Source: Cylicocyclus nassatus (taxonomy: Eukaryota > Nematoda > Chromadorea > Rhabditida > Strongylidae). Taken from it: a stretch of 64,000 nt of DNA. Both the position numbers and the translations under genes were made by a program. Position 1 is the first letter of the stretch. Each line of letters starts with the position of its first letter. The stretch lies in assembly GCA_958299035.1 (NCBI GenBank), contig CATQJL010000316.1:5606674-5670673 (forward strand), given 5' to 3'. The notes below the pieces were generated by a model. The model saw only the letters and a program-made list of their open reading frames with translations. It was not told where the DNA came from and did no database searches. Positions 25,080 to 36,385 of the stretch are shown here, piece by piece.

Positions 25080-26049
25080 TATATAAAAAAGATATGAGAG
25101 ACTAATATCAAAAATGCAAGAAATGGAGATTGAAGTTCCCTTGGAAAACTGCCTTTATATTTGTAACTCATGTTTAAGAGCGAAATTGTTGCTAGTGAAT
25201 ATCCTTGATTTTTTCCATGTATTTGACCTTTGCTCTGTCTCCGCAAAACATTTTAGAGTTTTTCAAAAGAGCATGAAAAAATTTAACAAAACTGGTTTAC
25301 AATCTTTATTATGCTCTAAGTTTGAACAAAAGTCTGATGTATTTCTCAGAAATTTTTTCAGCAAGTGATGAGCTGTCCGAGGGGATAAATTTGAATGTAT
25401 AACGTTTTATAGGCTCTGGCGGAAATTTTGTAGTTTTCAGAAACTGATGCTAATGAATAGCCCTTGATCCTTTTCTCATATATGTTAGATGAGAACTTTG
25501 CTCGCCTCTGCAGAGGCATAGTTTTTCAGAAGTGCACGACATTTAACAAAATTGATTTAACAATCTATATTATGCTCTAGAATGAATGTGTCACGTTTAA
25601 TAAGGCTCTTGCGGAAAATAGGGCTCAACCAAATACATGGCATAACAATCTCGGTGGCGGCTAGAACAAATGTCTGTATTGATAAAAGTATTTGGAGCTA
25701 GCAAGGACAAAGCAAAAAATCACGCTTACTTGGCTGAGGGACCAGTTCCTCTGTTGTTGTCGCATAAGTAAATATTGTTGTTTCATTGGCGCTAACTGTC
25801 TCTGACTAATAACTACATAGCCGGGCAATTTCATTTGAAAAACACGACTGTTTCTTTGCACATGGCCATGAATACATTTTCTTTGTCGCCTATTTATGCC
25901 CAATTCGATGCGCAGATGGTGCATTATGAGATTTAATGACAACGGCGAAATGCGTTTTGGGTTATTATCCTTGGGCGAGTTGCATAACGCATTGCTTTGT
26001 AAGATGAGCACAATGAACGCACAAAAGTTACCGCTTTGTAATATAAATT
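25080..26049. other. no supported gene
   Basis: Short open frames only. The region could have carried the first exon of the PLA2 relic downstream of 27011, but I find no leader or matching block. Confidence 0.35.
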
Positions 26050-26959
26050 ACTAGCTGGCTTACCCGGCTCCGCCGTATCCGGACCAAACTTGGCACACAT
26101 ACACTTCGGGCCCCGGCGGGTGTCACAGTCCACTTTTCGTTATCGATCGATGTCGATTTTACCGATTTTTATCGATTTTTTTGCAGAGTTCACCTACAGG
26201 GCTAGGAGTTGGCACAGGGGGGGGGGGGGAAGTGAGCATGGGGATTCCGAATACAATATTAGTTTTCAGAATTATCGATTACTTTTATTGATTTTATCGA
26301 TTTTTTGTAAATTTTGACATGCGAGGCTGGGATTTTGCACAGGGGGGGGTTTTCGAGCATGCTGATTACGAACACAATATTAGTTTTCAGGATCGTCCAT
26401 TACTTTTATCGATTTTATCGACTTTTTTTGTAAAGTTTGACCTGCGGGGCTGAGAGTTTGCACAGGGGGGTAATCGAGCATGCAGATTACGAATACAATA
26501 TTAGTTTTCAAGATCGTCCATTACTTTTATCGATTTTATCGATTTTTTGAAAATTTGAGCTAGGGGCTGGAATTTGGCAAGGGGTGTAATCGAGCATGCT
26601 GATCACCCCCTTGGGGATGATCAGCATGCTCGATTACCCCCCTATGCGAACTCCCAGCCCCGTAGCTCAAACTTTGCAAAAAATCGATAAAATCGATAAA
26701 AGTAATCGATGATCCTGAAAACCAATATTGTATTCGGAATCCCCATGCTCGATTACCCCCCCGTGCCAACTCCCAGGCCCGTAGCTCAAACTTTGCAAAA
26801 AAGTCGATAAAAATCGATAAAATCGATATCGATCGATGACGAAAAGTAGCCTATGACACCCGCCGGGGCCCGTAGTGTATGTGTGCCAAGTTTGGTCCGG
26901 ATCGGTTCAGAAATGGAATTTTCTATTCGGAACATACGTACAGACATACAGACAGACAT

Positions 26960-26990
<31 letters not shown>

Positions 26991-27010
26991 TTCAGCTTTA
27001 TATATAAGAT
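26050..27010 (-). mobile_element. interspersed repeat family F, copy 2, with stacked hairpin units
   Basis: It starts ACTAGCTGGCTTACCCGG and ends in a (GACA)n microsatellite plus TTCAGCTTTATATATAAGAT, the inverse of copy 1. The interior repeats a roughly 110-bp unit with TTATCGATTTTATCGATTTTT and AGCATGCTGATTACGAA, containing G-runs near 26219 and 26342. A palindrome with TGATCACCCCC and its complement lies at 26597-26637. The microsatellite end abuts PLA2 exon 1 at 27011. Confidence 0.78.
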
Positions 27011-27328
27011 TCCAGATGCTCATCAAATATGGATGCTATAGTGGATTTGGACATATTGGAGACTATGCTGAACCGGTAGATGGTCGCGATGAATCATAAT
27101 TCTTGTGGAAAAGCAGAGCAGCAGATTCACTTATTTTTCAGATGCTGCAAAATTCATGATGAGTGCTACGGAAACCTGAACAAAAATAGGGTTTGTCATT
27201 GTGCGCTGCAAGAGTACTTCACTCCTTACAAAAGGGACCGCTACAAGATGAAAAGTATAATTTGCAAAGGTAATCTCAAGGACTTTAACGCATATATCTA
27301 TGCTATTTTTTGAAACATTCTCAAGGTA

Positions 27329-27806
27329 CTGTTCAGTTTTATTGTGCCGTAACAGGTTGGTATAGATGATATACTATTTATTGCCTGACGTTTCGGCTTT
27401 ACGCCGTCTTCAGAGGCTGAGAAGGCGTCAGTCACCTTGATGTACGTACTTGGCCGTCAAACATCTCCCCCCACTTGTCATTTGATTCATCCAAGATAGA
27501 AGTAGGGAGTACTGGAGTAAACTCCACCCACCAAGTATATCACCGTTGTTATGCTTGCAGCCGCTCGAGATGTCGATCGAGTGTGATGTCAAAGTAAGCA
27601 GTCAGGACACTTTGAGACTGCTTAAATACGAGCACACAATCTTATAGATTACAGTATGATATATACGGCATCAAGTCACTCGTTATAGACAATTTCTCAT
27701 TCTTGCCATTCAGTTTGGGATCGCGGGCAAGGATGTAAGAAGCTTCCAAGGCTTTCCGTGCAGAAATCTGATGTTCGTAAGCCAAGATCTTGCACCTAAT
27801 GTTGTA
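27329..27806 (-). repeat. PLE inverted terminal copy, 5' side
   Basis: This is the reverse complement of 28836-29315, with only occasional differences. It includes the last part of the GIY-YIG coding region in antisense plus the 3' untranslated region. It ends at TTGTA, where the sense coding sequence begins. Confidence 0.92.
27387..27413 (-). ncRNA. hammerhead-ribozyme-like motif, inverted copy
   Basis: On the minus strand: CTGAAGA, a GGC/GCC stem, GAAAC and GTC, identical to the motif at 29229-29255. Part of the inverted terminal copy. Confidence 0.45.
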
Positions 27807-29000
27807 TTACTCGAATTACATGGCACATCCATGTCAACATATGGTCTCAGTAAATCGCACATCATGACGCTTACCAAGGAATGCTTAGATTGCAATATTT
27901 TCAAATGGTCGGGTAAATATTATGCACAGATAAGAGGGCTAGCAATGGGCCAACGATTAGCACCTGTTCTAGCTATTTGCTTCATGAGCAAAATAGAGGA
28001 ACCGGTGCTTCTCAGAGGCCCGCTTATGTATTGTCGTTACATTGACGACTGTTGTATCGTCACAAATACACAGTCTGAAATGGACGAATGTTTTAGATTG
28101 CTAAATCATCAATCACAATACATAAGCTTTACAAGAGAAAAACCACGCGACGGCTGGCTACCCTTCTTGAACACCCAGCTGAAATTGGTCAACGGAGGGG
28201 TTCAAGTTAAGTGGTTTCGCAAAGAAAGTAATAAGAATATCATCTTGAACGCCAATTCCGCACATCCAGAAGCTGTCAAACGTGCCATCGTTCGCAACAT
28301 GTACAAAACAGTAACAAATATCTGCAGTGGCAAGAACGAAAGGCAAGAGTCATTGAAACTGGCAGCTAAAATTATGGCCTCAAACGGATACACTATACGG
28401 CCCAGACGATCAAAAAGAAGTGCAGTAAGAGCAAGCGAACATGATACTAACAGAATACCTTTGTGCTTACCGTACATCTCCGAAAGGGTCACTACAGCAA
28501 TCAAACAATGTCTGACACAGGCGCAGCTTGAGAAAGACGTTGTCTTAGTGAATATCCCGCAAGACAACATTAAAAAGCAGTTAGTACGTAATAGACTGTA
28601 CGATAGAGCTTGTGTTTCACGAAATTGCGTAGTTTGCCCATACGGAAGACCTGGAGACTGCGCAAAATCTGGCGTGGTGTATCAAATTGAATGCATCCAG
28701 TGCTCCGCCATCTATATAGGTGAGACTGGGCGGCCATTGAGTGTGCGCATAAGTGAACATTTAGCTAGTAAGAAACGGCAATGCATAGTAAGTTCACTCG
28801 GAAAACATAGAATGATAGAGCACGGTGGTACTGACTACAACATTAGGTGCAAGATCTTGGCTTACGAACATCAGATTTCTGCACGGAAAGCCTTGGAAGC
28901 TTCTTACATCCTTGCCCGCGATCCCAAACTGAATGGCAAGAATGAGAAATTGTCTATAACGAGTGACTTGATGCCGTATATATCATACTGTAATCTATAA
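27807..29000 (+). CDS. Penelope-like reverse transcriptase (C-terminal part) with GIY-YIG endonuclease, 5'-truncated
   Basis: The open frame runs without a stop to 29000; the first Met (27771) falls in the inverted copy, so the natural start is missing. RT motif B is GLAMGQRLAPVLAICF and the catalytic motif C is YCRYIDDCC. After a basic linker comes a Cys-rich CVSRNCVVCPYG segment. The GIY-YIG endonuclease domain follows, with VVYQIECIQCSAIYIGETGR and SVRISEHLASKK. In the family, RT copies the element RNA at a nick made by the endonuclease. About 400 residues are present; full PLE proteins are usually 700-900, so fingers and part of the palm are absent and the copy cannot be autonomous. Confidence 0.9.
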   Translation, partial: LLELHGTSMSTYGLSKSHIMTLTKECLDCNIFKWSGKYYAQIRGLAMGQRLAPVLAICFMSKIEEPVLLRGPLMYCRYIDDCCIVTNTQSEMDECFRLLNHQSQYISFTREKPRDGWLPFLNTQLKLVNGGVQVKWFRKESNKNIILNANSAHPEAVKRAIVRNMYKTVTNICSGKNERQESLKLAAKIMASNGYTIRPRRSKRSAVRASEHDTNRIPLCLPYISERVTTAIKQCLTQAQLEKDVVLVNIPQDNIKKQLVRNRLYDRACVSRNCVVCPYGRPGDCAKSGVVYQIECIQCSAIYIGETGRPLSVRISEHLASKKRQCIVSSLGKHRMIEHGGTDYNIRCKILAYEHQISARKALEASYILARDPKLNGKNEKLSITSDLMPYISYCNL

Positions 29001-29315
29001 GATTGTGTGCTCGTATTTAAGCAGTCTCAAAGTGTCCTGACTGCTTACTTTGACATCACACTCGATCGACATCTCGAGCGGCTGCAAGCATAACAACGGT
29101 GATATACTTGGTGGGTGGAGTTTACTCCAGTACTCCCTACTTCTATCTTGGATGAATCAAATGACAAGTGGGGGGAGATGTTTGACGGCCAAGTACGTAC
29201 ATCAAGGTGACTGACGCCTTTTCAGCCTCTGAAGACGGCGTAAAGCCGAAACGTCAGGCAATAAATAGTATATCATCTATACCAACCTGTTACGGCACAA
29301 TAAAACTGAACAGTA
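28836..29315 (+). repeat. PLE inverted terminal copy, 3' side
   Basis: Sense-strand 3' end of the element: the last coding part to 29000, then the untranslated region to CTGAACAG at 29315. A further 48 bp of tail (29316-29363) precede the target duplication and have no counterpart at the 5' side. Confidence 0.9.
29229..29255 (+). ncRNA. hammerhead-ribozyme-like motif in the PLE 3' region
   Basis: The order CTGAAGA, a stem GGC..GCC with GTAAA loop, GAAAC, GTC matches the conserved core of minimal hammerhead ribozymes (CUGANGA, stem II, GAAA, stem III, UH). These are known in Penelope-like elements. The stem III here is almost absent, as in the minimal dimer-type class. Activity is untested. 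The fifth core base is A where the canonical core has U. Confidence 0.5.
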
Positions 29316-29590
29316 CTTGATCCAGAAGATGCCCAGGTTTAAAGACAAGAGGACCTACAGTATATTCTCAAGGTATTTCTTGATTTAGATTTGAAAGGAA
29401 CGTTTGGGCGCTGATTATGCGATTGTGATGCAGCAGTGGTAGAATGCTGGAAAAGGCATCCCAAGCCAAAGAAGAGACTTTCTTGCAAACGCTGAACAAC
29501 AATGCCTAAGAAAACGATACTCTTCAATTTCTATTGCTATCTTGATGCCAACCTATAAACAAAACATATTACAAAATCAAAAAAATTTAA

Positions 29591-30330
29591 TCTTACATAT
29601 AAAGCTAAAGTTTATTTGTCTATCTGGTACCTTGTTATGTATGTTCCGGAAAATTTTTACTAACCCATTCGGAGCAAACTCTGCACGCGTACACTTCGAG
29701 GGGTGTACGTCAAGAGGCGCGATTTTTATTGCCATGTTAATACCATGTAACACATAGTAAGTGTTTATAACTTTTTAAAAGCATTCAAATTTTATGAAGA
29801 GATGTATTAGATGGTTGCATAGGTTGTCCCATCTCAATACCTTTGTATCGGTTCAGAACAGCAATTTTGAAGGTCAAAAACCCACGAAAATGCAGTTAAG
29901 AACAAATTCGTAAATATTTCTGTCCATTTTCCAGCAAAAGCCACCAAACTCAGCAGCTGGTAACCTCAGACAGATAGTAAGCTAATGCACTTTATCTGGT
30001 ACTTTTTGAAGACTCGCATAGCACTAAACTGGAGTTTTGAGTTAGTGAGAGCCAGGGAAATCGCGCCTCTTGACCGTCTCCCCACTTCGGGGCGGGTCGG
30101 ATGTCATACTTTTTGTTGTCGATCGAAATCAGTTTTGTTAATTTTTCGCAAATGTTGAGCTACGGGCTGAGGGTTGACACATTGGGCTAAATGGGGATGC
30201 TGATTTCGAAAACAAAACGCGAACAGGGAGTCGGCATGCGGAAATAGGCACAAAGGGGTATTGAGATAGGGATGGAACCTTTATCAAAGTGTTTTGACAG
30301 GGCCGGGCGGAGCCGAGTATGCCAGCTCAT
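29591..30330 (+). mobile_element. interspersed repeat family F, copy 3 (old)
   Basis: It starts TCTTACATATAAAGCTAAAG with a degraded TGTC tract and TATGTTCCGGAAAA. It ends TTTTGACAGGGCCGGGCGG followed by AGCCGAGTATGCCAGCTC. More diverged than copies 1 and 2. Non-coding. Confidence 0.6.
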
Positions 30331-30774
30331 ACGATATAATAGGACAGGTGTGTAGCGCTGTTTACTGCAAGCTCCGAATTTTCATTCCTATCCTTATTGA
30401 AAAAATTTGCAGGGTTCGGATAAGGTGGCAATTCCTTGAGAAAGAAAACTGCGTTGATTTTACAGCAGACTATAACACCCTTACGGCACGGCCATGAATG
30501 AATCAAATATGAATAACTAAAGAGAGTAGAATGAAATTGAAAAACAAACATAAACCATAGAACTGGTGATGTTTGTATTCTCCGAGATGGCAACGTACTG
30601 TGTCCGGTACGCCACCGCACGCTCGGAGCAGCTTGTTGTAACATTGCAAAATATTTTAATATTTTGAGGGCTGTAACTAAGCGGGGAGGAGGGGATCTGT
30701 GGAGACACTACTTTAGGGTCTCGTTTGAAAAAAAAACCATGTAAAGACAGAATTTTATGACCTTGTTAGCTTTG

Positions 30775-31258
30775 ACAAGGAGTGGATACTTGGTCGAAGA
30801 GACGTTTTCATATGGATTGTATAGAACATGAAAGCTATCAAATCCGATTTGTATATCTGCTAAGCGCTTTTGGGAGAGGAATTGTGGGAATTTTTTGAGG
30901 TAAAGATATATTGTCTAAGGTTGTGGGAATTTTTTGAGAGGAAAATATAAGGATCTGGTTAAGGTAAAAACAGGTGTTGAGGTTTTTCGGCGCTTGAAAG
31001 GAGTAGTAACCGACATGAGCCTAATCTGAGGACATTACTAGCATAAAGCGCCCTGGAAGTAATCGTGGCTAATCTAAGCTCACGGTTACAGTTTCGAATG
31101 GTTTCATTGTAGCAGCGCGTTTTTTGCATCTAGAAATTCTCATAACTTCCCCCTAAAAGAGCGTTGCAGATAGCGAAAGCAGATTTCAAAACAGCGTCCA
31201 TGCTGACAGTATGCACTTCATACAAGAACGCCACTTCGACGAAGTACTCTGCTTTTGT
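30775..31258. repeat. foldback MITE, family A copy 3
   Basis: The left end is ACAAGGAGTGGATACTTGGTC and the right end GACGAAGTACTCTGCTTTTGT. Inner arms pair through ATATCTGCTAAGCGC and the complement region near 31150-31180. More decayed than copies 1 and 2. Confidence 0.65.
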
Positions 31259-31743
31259 GAGTTACCTCAGGTGGCTCACCTAGCGGTATGTATCAATCGC
31301 CCATTCGGGTAACGTTCCCATGGGTCGTAATCCAGTTAGGCGCGGAAGCTTACGCTCGCAATGCGCGAGCTTAAGCGCCTGATCGTACAAGAGCCCGGGA
31401 AAAGGATCGAAATTTAGCAAACTGCGCTGACCTACAATTCGCTTGATTACTAATGATGTGCAATAGCGCGTCTTTTCGATAAGTGATCGAAAATATTATA
31501 TTAGATCGACCAATTCATTAATAGTGAATGAGTAAGACTAGACAGTTACTTTTGCTGCAAGAGATTTTGTTGATCTCTTGCAGCAAGTTCGAGATTTGGT
31601 TTAATCCAGCCTTAAAATTTGCAAGGATTCAGAGTCCAAACTGAGAGATCGTCTTTTGCAAAACTTAGTATCGAATCAAAGCAAATTACAGATCAGAGTC
31701 TATTGTAAACAACTCTCAAACCTTCTTCGTTGATTACAGAACA

Positions 31744-32590
31744 TTAGGCCGTTCCATAAGTTTGTAGCGTTTTTATAAAACAACAAAATCACCAATTCAG
31801 AGCAAAATCAAAATTATATTCCTCGTTGTAGCGTACGACCTCTTAACACATTCTTATTAGCTTCTCATCAGTTTTTCAAACGGCAGCGCGCCTTGTCCCA
31901 AGAAAGCCATCTAACCAGCGCTGAGACTAATTACTGAAATTGAAACAGGCACCATTCATGAGGTTAGCTAGCGAGCGGAGCATAATAATCTGATAGAGCG
32001 AGATTTGGAGAGTACTTCGGGTACTAAAGTATCTTTCAGTCAGATCGTGCAGGACAGTTTTGACGATGTTTGCCGTATGAAGCCATGTTTTGTCATGCAG
32101 AAAAACTCACTGGAACTCTCTGTTAGGCTTTTTTGCGTAGAACCTGTTCTAGATGGTGCAGTCGGTGCTTACGGTAAGGTTGACTATCGCCTGCTTGTAA
32201 AGCAATTTTCAGTGCAGGACGCCCTGCCCATCCCCCGGAAAGTCTTGTTCAGGGACACAATGCTCGGCCCCTGATCTTTTGTAGCAATCTAATCCTTTTT
32301 TGTCTCACATTGACGTGCGAGCGCCATATTCCATAATCGACAGAAGAATCTGTGCAAAAGCGCTTCTTTTCATAAGGGGAAATGCGAATGTCGAAATTGC
32401 TCCTTTTTGCCTCTCAAGATTTCTACCTTTGGAAGCTACGAGATACGAGCGAATCAGCTTTCCACCAGAATCAGTAGAAATATTTTAAAAAGCACAGTCT
32501 GTCCTTCCAAATAATACCTGCCGCAAATAAATCGCTCCTCAAAGATATGAGGACAAAAAGGAAAACGCTATAACCTTATGGACGACCTAA
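31744..32590. mobile_element. mariner-type element, decayed
   Basis: Ends are TTAGGCCGTTCCATAAG..TAGCGTTTT on the left and the complement AAAACGCTATAACC..GACGACCTAA on the right. TA follows the right end; the left flank reads CA. The 847-bp interior has frames of up to 89 codons without mariner D,D,D signatures that I can read. Confidence 0.65.
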
Positions 32591-32919
32591 TAAGTTTCGC
32601 AATTTAAACATTTGCGAGCACCTATCAAAAAAGCGCTAATTCACGTAATTTGATAGGTAACGGATCGGATAAGCCAGCGGGTGGCTGACCTAGCCAATGT
32701 CGCCTAACCGAGCTGCACAGTCGATTGCCCACGTTGGAGTACTGCGGAAGTATAGCGCCTGCGCCTGCTTAGGTTTACATCCTATACGGAAATTCTTATA
32801 TAAACAAGAGAATGATATCAGGTTGAATTATAAGCCTTCCACAAAAAGTACAGGACATTGTTTGAAGATTCGCATCAACCTCTATTTATCAAAGTTTGAG
32901 CCCAAAAGTAGAAAGATCC

Positions 32920-33065
32920 AGATGCCCAAAAAGCAGAAAAAGGCACAACTCCGTTTCAAAAAAATTCGCGAATATGCAACTTGCTCAGTATGTTCTCGTT
33001 GCACCAGACATTCATGCACTTATCTTGGCTAGAAATCGAAGAAACGAAGAAATCCTTGTTTACGT
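32920..33065 (+). repeat. decayed half-copy of the 23.5-24.3 kb palindrome
   Basis: GCCCAAAAAGCAGAAAAAGG, AACTCCGTTTCAAAAAAATT and TATCTTGGCTAGAAATCGAA follow the same order as 23600-23750. Only one arm is present. Confidence 0.55.
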
Positions 33066-36000
33066 ACAACTCAACACCTGAATTCTGTAACAACTCCATA
33101 AGACATTCCTTGGCCGCTACCGTTTTTGTAATCATCGTTATATTATATTTGCCACCGACTCCCTGCGCCCTAATTCACATTTGTGAAACACCAATAAAAT
33201 CGATCGATCACTTCATATCCTCCCACATGATTGGTTTTCGTAATCAGTGCACTCTTAACCCCAGTACCAGCTCATAGCACCCTACATCAAGGTTTGCCAA
33301 AAAATCGTTTTTCTTTGTTAGCTATGAGTAGCGCGCTCAGCCTGTCAGTCAAATCAAGCTATTTCTTTCTGACTGCATTTAATTATCAGAAGTGGCTAAG
33401 ACAATTTTTTTGACATTACCTAAGTACCGATTAGGCATATCATAATCTGTGCTGGCCACAGCGACATAGTTGACACTTTAAATTGCTCGCTTTAGCAAAG
33501 AACATAGTAGTTAGCCGGACGCCGCTAACTGAAGAATGCAGGATACGCAGTGTACTGTCTTCATCAAACATCTGTAAGGTTCTACTGTGCATATAACCTT
33601 CCCTATGTGTTTTGCTGCGGTCTGCAAAACGATTGGGCATAAATTTTTGTATCAATAAAAACACATTTATCCCAAGCTGATTAACTTATGATATTTGATG
33701 CCATAGCGCATTGAGAACAAATCTGCAAGCGAATTATTTTGTTTGCGTTCAGCAATAAACTCTAATATCACTGGTGGTATTATATTATTATTATTGCGTT
33801 TGATACAGTCATGGGGAAAGTTTTGAGGAAATGAATTTTCCGGCCGGATAAATTCGAGTTACTGCTTAAACAATGCCTCAAGTGTGGCTCCACCCCATTT
33901 ACTTTCAATTAAGCTAGTGCGCCAGCTTTGCCTGGCTCCCTCAAAGAATTATTATTTCACACGACGGATTGGTCCAAACTTTATCGATTTTATAATGAAA
34001 AGTGCATACAGAGTCCTTATAAGCTCAACCCTGTTATTCGAAATGAAATGCCTTCAGCGTGTCATATAGAAAATAAGTAAATAAATATATATATCACGGA
34101 TTGCAAAGAAATCACTCACACACATGATTTGAATTCTCAAACTCTTCTTTTAGAGCTAACCGTACAAGCTGACTCTAAAAAACAAAAATGAATACTTTTT
34201 CAACCATATCATTGCAAATGAATTGAAGTGTGACAAGGAGCAAACAGATTTTCAATACTGTGGCACTTCGCTAACATAGTTTCTACATTGATTCGTACTC
34301 AGGTCGTGAATCTGAGGAGACAGTAGGATGTCCGGGTTAGGCGGCACCAGAAACTCTGAAAATTGCTCAGGTATGAAACACATCATTGAAAATAGTTATG
34401 CACCAGTTCATGAAAAAAACCTAGGCAAGATACATACATACCAGTAGCGTGCGTCTCCCCTTTCCTCTCCTCTCCTCCGGGACCTGAGAATTGGTCGGAA
34501 GATTAGTTTAAAGTTACCAACAAGATGAGTGAGATGAGTTATGATGATGTGCAAGTGATTAGTCCAGGTTTGCAGACAGCTTTTTGATTTCACAAAAATT
34601 CAAATCAGCCTTGCAAAATTTCGGGATTAAAAAATAATTTTTAGAAGTAGATCAAAAACTTCGGCGGGCTGACTCCACGCTTTTTCATTCAAAGAAAAAT
34701 TTTGTCAGCTTCCCCGTACGGAACTACTAACCGTCACTGATTACTGATATTTGGTGTATATGCACTTAAATATACATACTAATTCGGTGGAATAATTTTG
34801 TTAGTTTTCTGAGATATCCTGCGACAAAGGCCGCCTGATCGCCGACATAGTCGTAACGCGCGCTGAGCTGGCTTACGGTATTCGCACCCATTTTTACCGG
34901 TGCACTTGAGCCATGAGGCATTCGCGCAAACGCTGTGTCGTCAACTTCATTGCGTCGCGAAGTCGCGCGCGGTGTCGCGAGTATTAAAAAAGTTACAAGA
35001 AAACGCTCAGAAGAAATTGTGATCTCACAATTTAATATATGGCATTGTGCGTCACACCGCCATAAGTTGTAAAAAAACTTATTAATTTGTTATTCCCCTT
35101 TCATTTAGTTTCATGCTATATTTTCAAATAAGAACAAAAGACTTGTTTGACTCCGGTTTCAATTCTTTTTCAAGTTTCCTTTTTTTGTTTTTTTTTTCAC
35201 GTTTGCTTTGCCATGATATAGTTATTTGTTTGTCACTGATCTGTACCTTCGGCCTAGATTGCAAGTTAAGATTAGCAACTCTTTTTTTGCTGACCTGTGG
35301 CTTGAGGATAGTACGGCAATGAGAAGACCTCCATAATGCCTAAACAAGGATTATTTTGATTATCCAGCAGCATGCCTGTTTTCAAGCCAAAGAATATTGC
35401 TAAGATGGCTCGCCTCACATCAGACAGCTATATAGAATACAGTATGGAGTGCGTCTCAAAATTGTATATGAATTTGTATTTAGTGCGACGGACGAAGCCA
35501 ACGTTAATCTAAATAAGCATTTTTTCTGAGTGCATACATGTAACTTTTTATAAATTCGTCACACCGTCCCTTGCGAGACAAGCGGAATTTGTGGAAGAAT
35601 CGCAGCATTTCTTAAGTTTAGGAGTGCGCACTGACGTACCCTACGGTGCACAATCGTCATATGAAACAAAAATCGCTCTTTACATTGTAAAATTATAAAT
35701 AGTAGTGATGGAATTTTGAAACCTCAGTATTAAAATTTTGCAGTGTTTGTTGCAATGATGTGTTATGCGATTTTTCCAAATCTAGTAAGGAAAATTATTT
35801 TAAAAAATTCTACAGAAGAAGAAAAGAAAAGTTGAGATTACTTTGGTTGCTGAGCACTATCTGCTGGCTTAGAGAGATCCCCAAATTCCCCAAATTAATT
35901 TTCTGAAGGTCGCGAAAGTTAGATATGGTGAAAACGAAAGGCTGCAGTTTCCAGCGATTATCTCAGCACTCTCTCAACGAATTTCAGGAAAACAGAGCAG

Positions 36001-36385
36001 CTGGAATGACAAAGAGATTCTGCATCGGATACAGCCTCAGTTGTTGATTTATCTTCATTTCACCGTATTTGTCGATGGGAAAACTGACAAAATTTTAGAT
36101 CGACTTGACACTGTGAGTGTGGAACAGACAATTGAGCAAAAAATTCTTAGCAATTTGGTTGCAAAGAGAACGAATTAGGTTCTATTACACTTCTTCTTTG
36201 ATTTCGGCTTTGGCTGACGAGCCCAGCACCGGACGGCAGCTGTATCGCATGCGCAAAGTGCCTTACACTCGGTTTTTCCTCAAAGATCGTTGAATGCTAC
36301 AAAAGTTTGAAGTGCAGTTGTTCCTCTGGTATTGCAACAAACTTTGGTTTTTGAAAGATGGTCACCTTTGCAAATGGCAATTCTA
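33066..36385. other. no gene recognised
   Basis: More than 3 kb without a supported coding region or repeat end. Open frames are short and show no motifs. Confidence 0.4.

Larger units (their letters stand above)
27329..29363 (+). mobile_element. Penelope-like retroelement with 12-bp target duplication
   Basis: The 12-bp sequence ATTCTCAAGGTA flanks the element at 27317-27328 and 29364-29375. The first about 478 bp (27329-27806) are an inverted copy of the 3' end (28836-29315), and the central part encodes RT plus GIY-YIG endonuclease. 5' truncation with an inverted partial copy of the same element is a known arrangement in Penelope-like elements. Arms are nearly identical, so the insertion is fairly young. 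It lies in intron 2 of a PLA2 relic. Confidence 0.9.
27011..29495 (+). pseudogene. secreted phospholipase A2 pseudogene split by a Penelope-like element
   Basis: Exon 1 (from 27011, 5' part replaced by the F repeat) has YGCYSGFGHIGDYAEPVDGR, the PLA2 calcium loop with one loop Cys changed to Ser. The donor expected after RDE reads ATCATA instead of GT or GC, so it is lost. Exon 2 (27142-27269) has RCCKIHDECYGNLNKN, where the catalytic His-Asp pair is intact, and ends at a GTAATC donor. Exon 3 (29389-29495) has LCDCDAAVVECWKRHPK and a TGA stop after KKRLSCKR, with an in-frame TGA at 29412-29414. The 2 kb between exons 2 and 3 is a Penelope-like insertion. Without it the intron would be about 72 bp. 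It is a paralogue of 17722-18430. Confidence 0.85.

Noticed and set aside
27771..27806. ATG at 27771 as start of the PLE protein
   Set aside because: It lies in the inverted terminal copy, so this N-terminus is a chance product of the rearrangement; the real coding part begins at the inversion junction.
32005..32274. 89-codon frame inside the mariner relic as a transposase
   Set aside because: No D,D,D or helix-turn-helix signature can be read; it may be chance.
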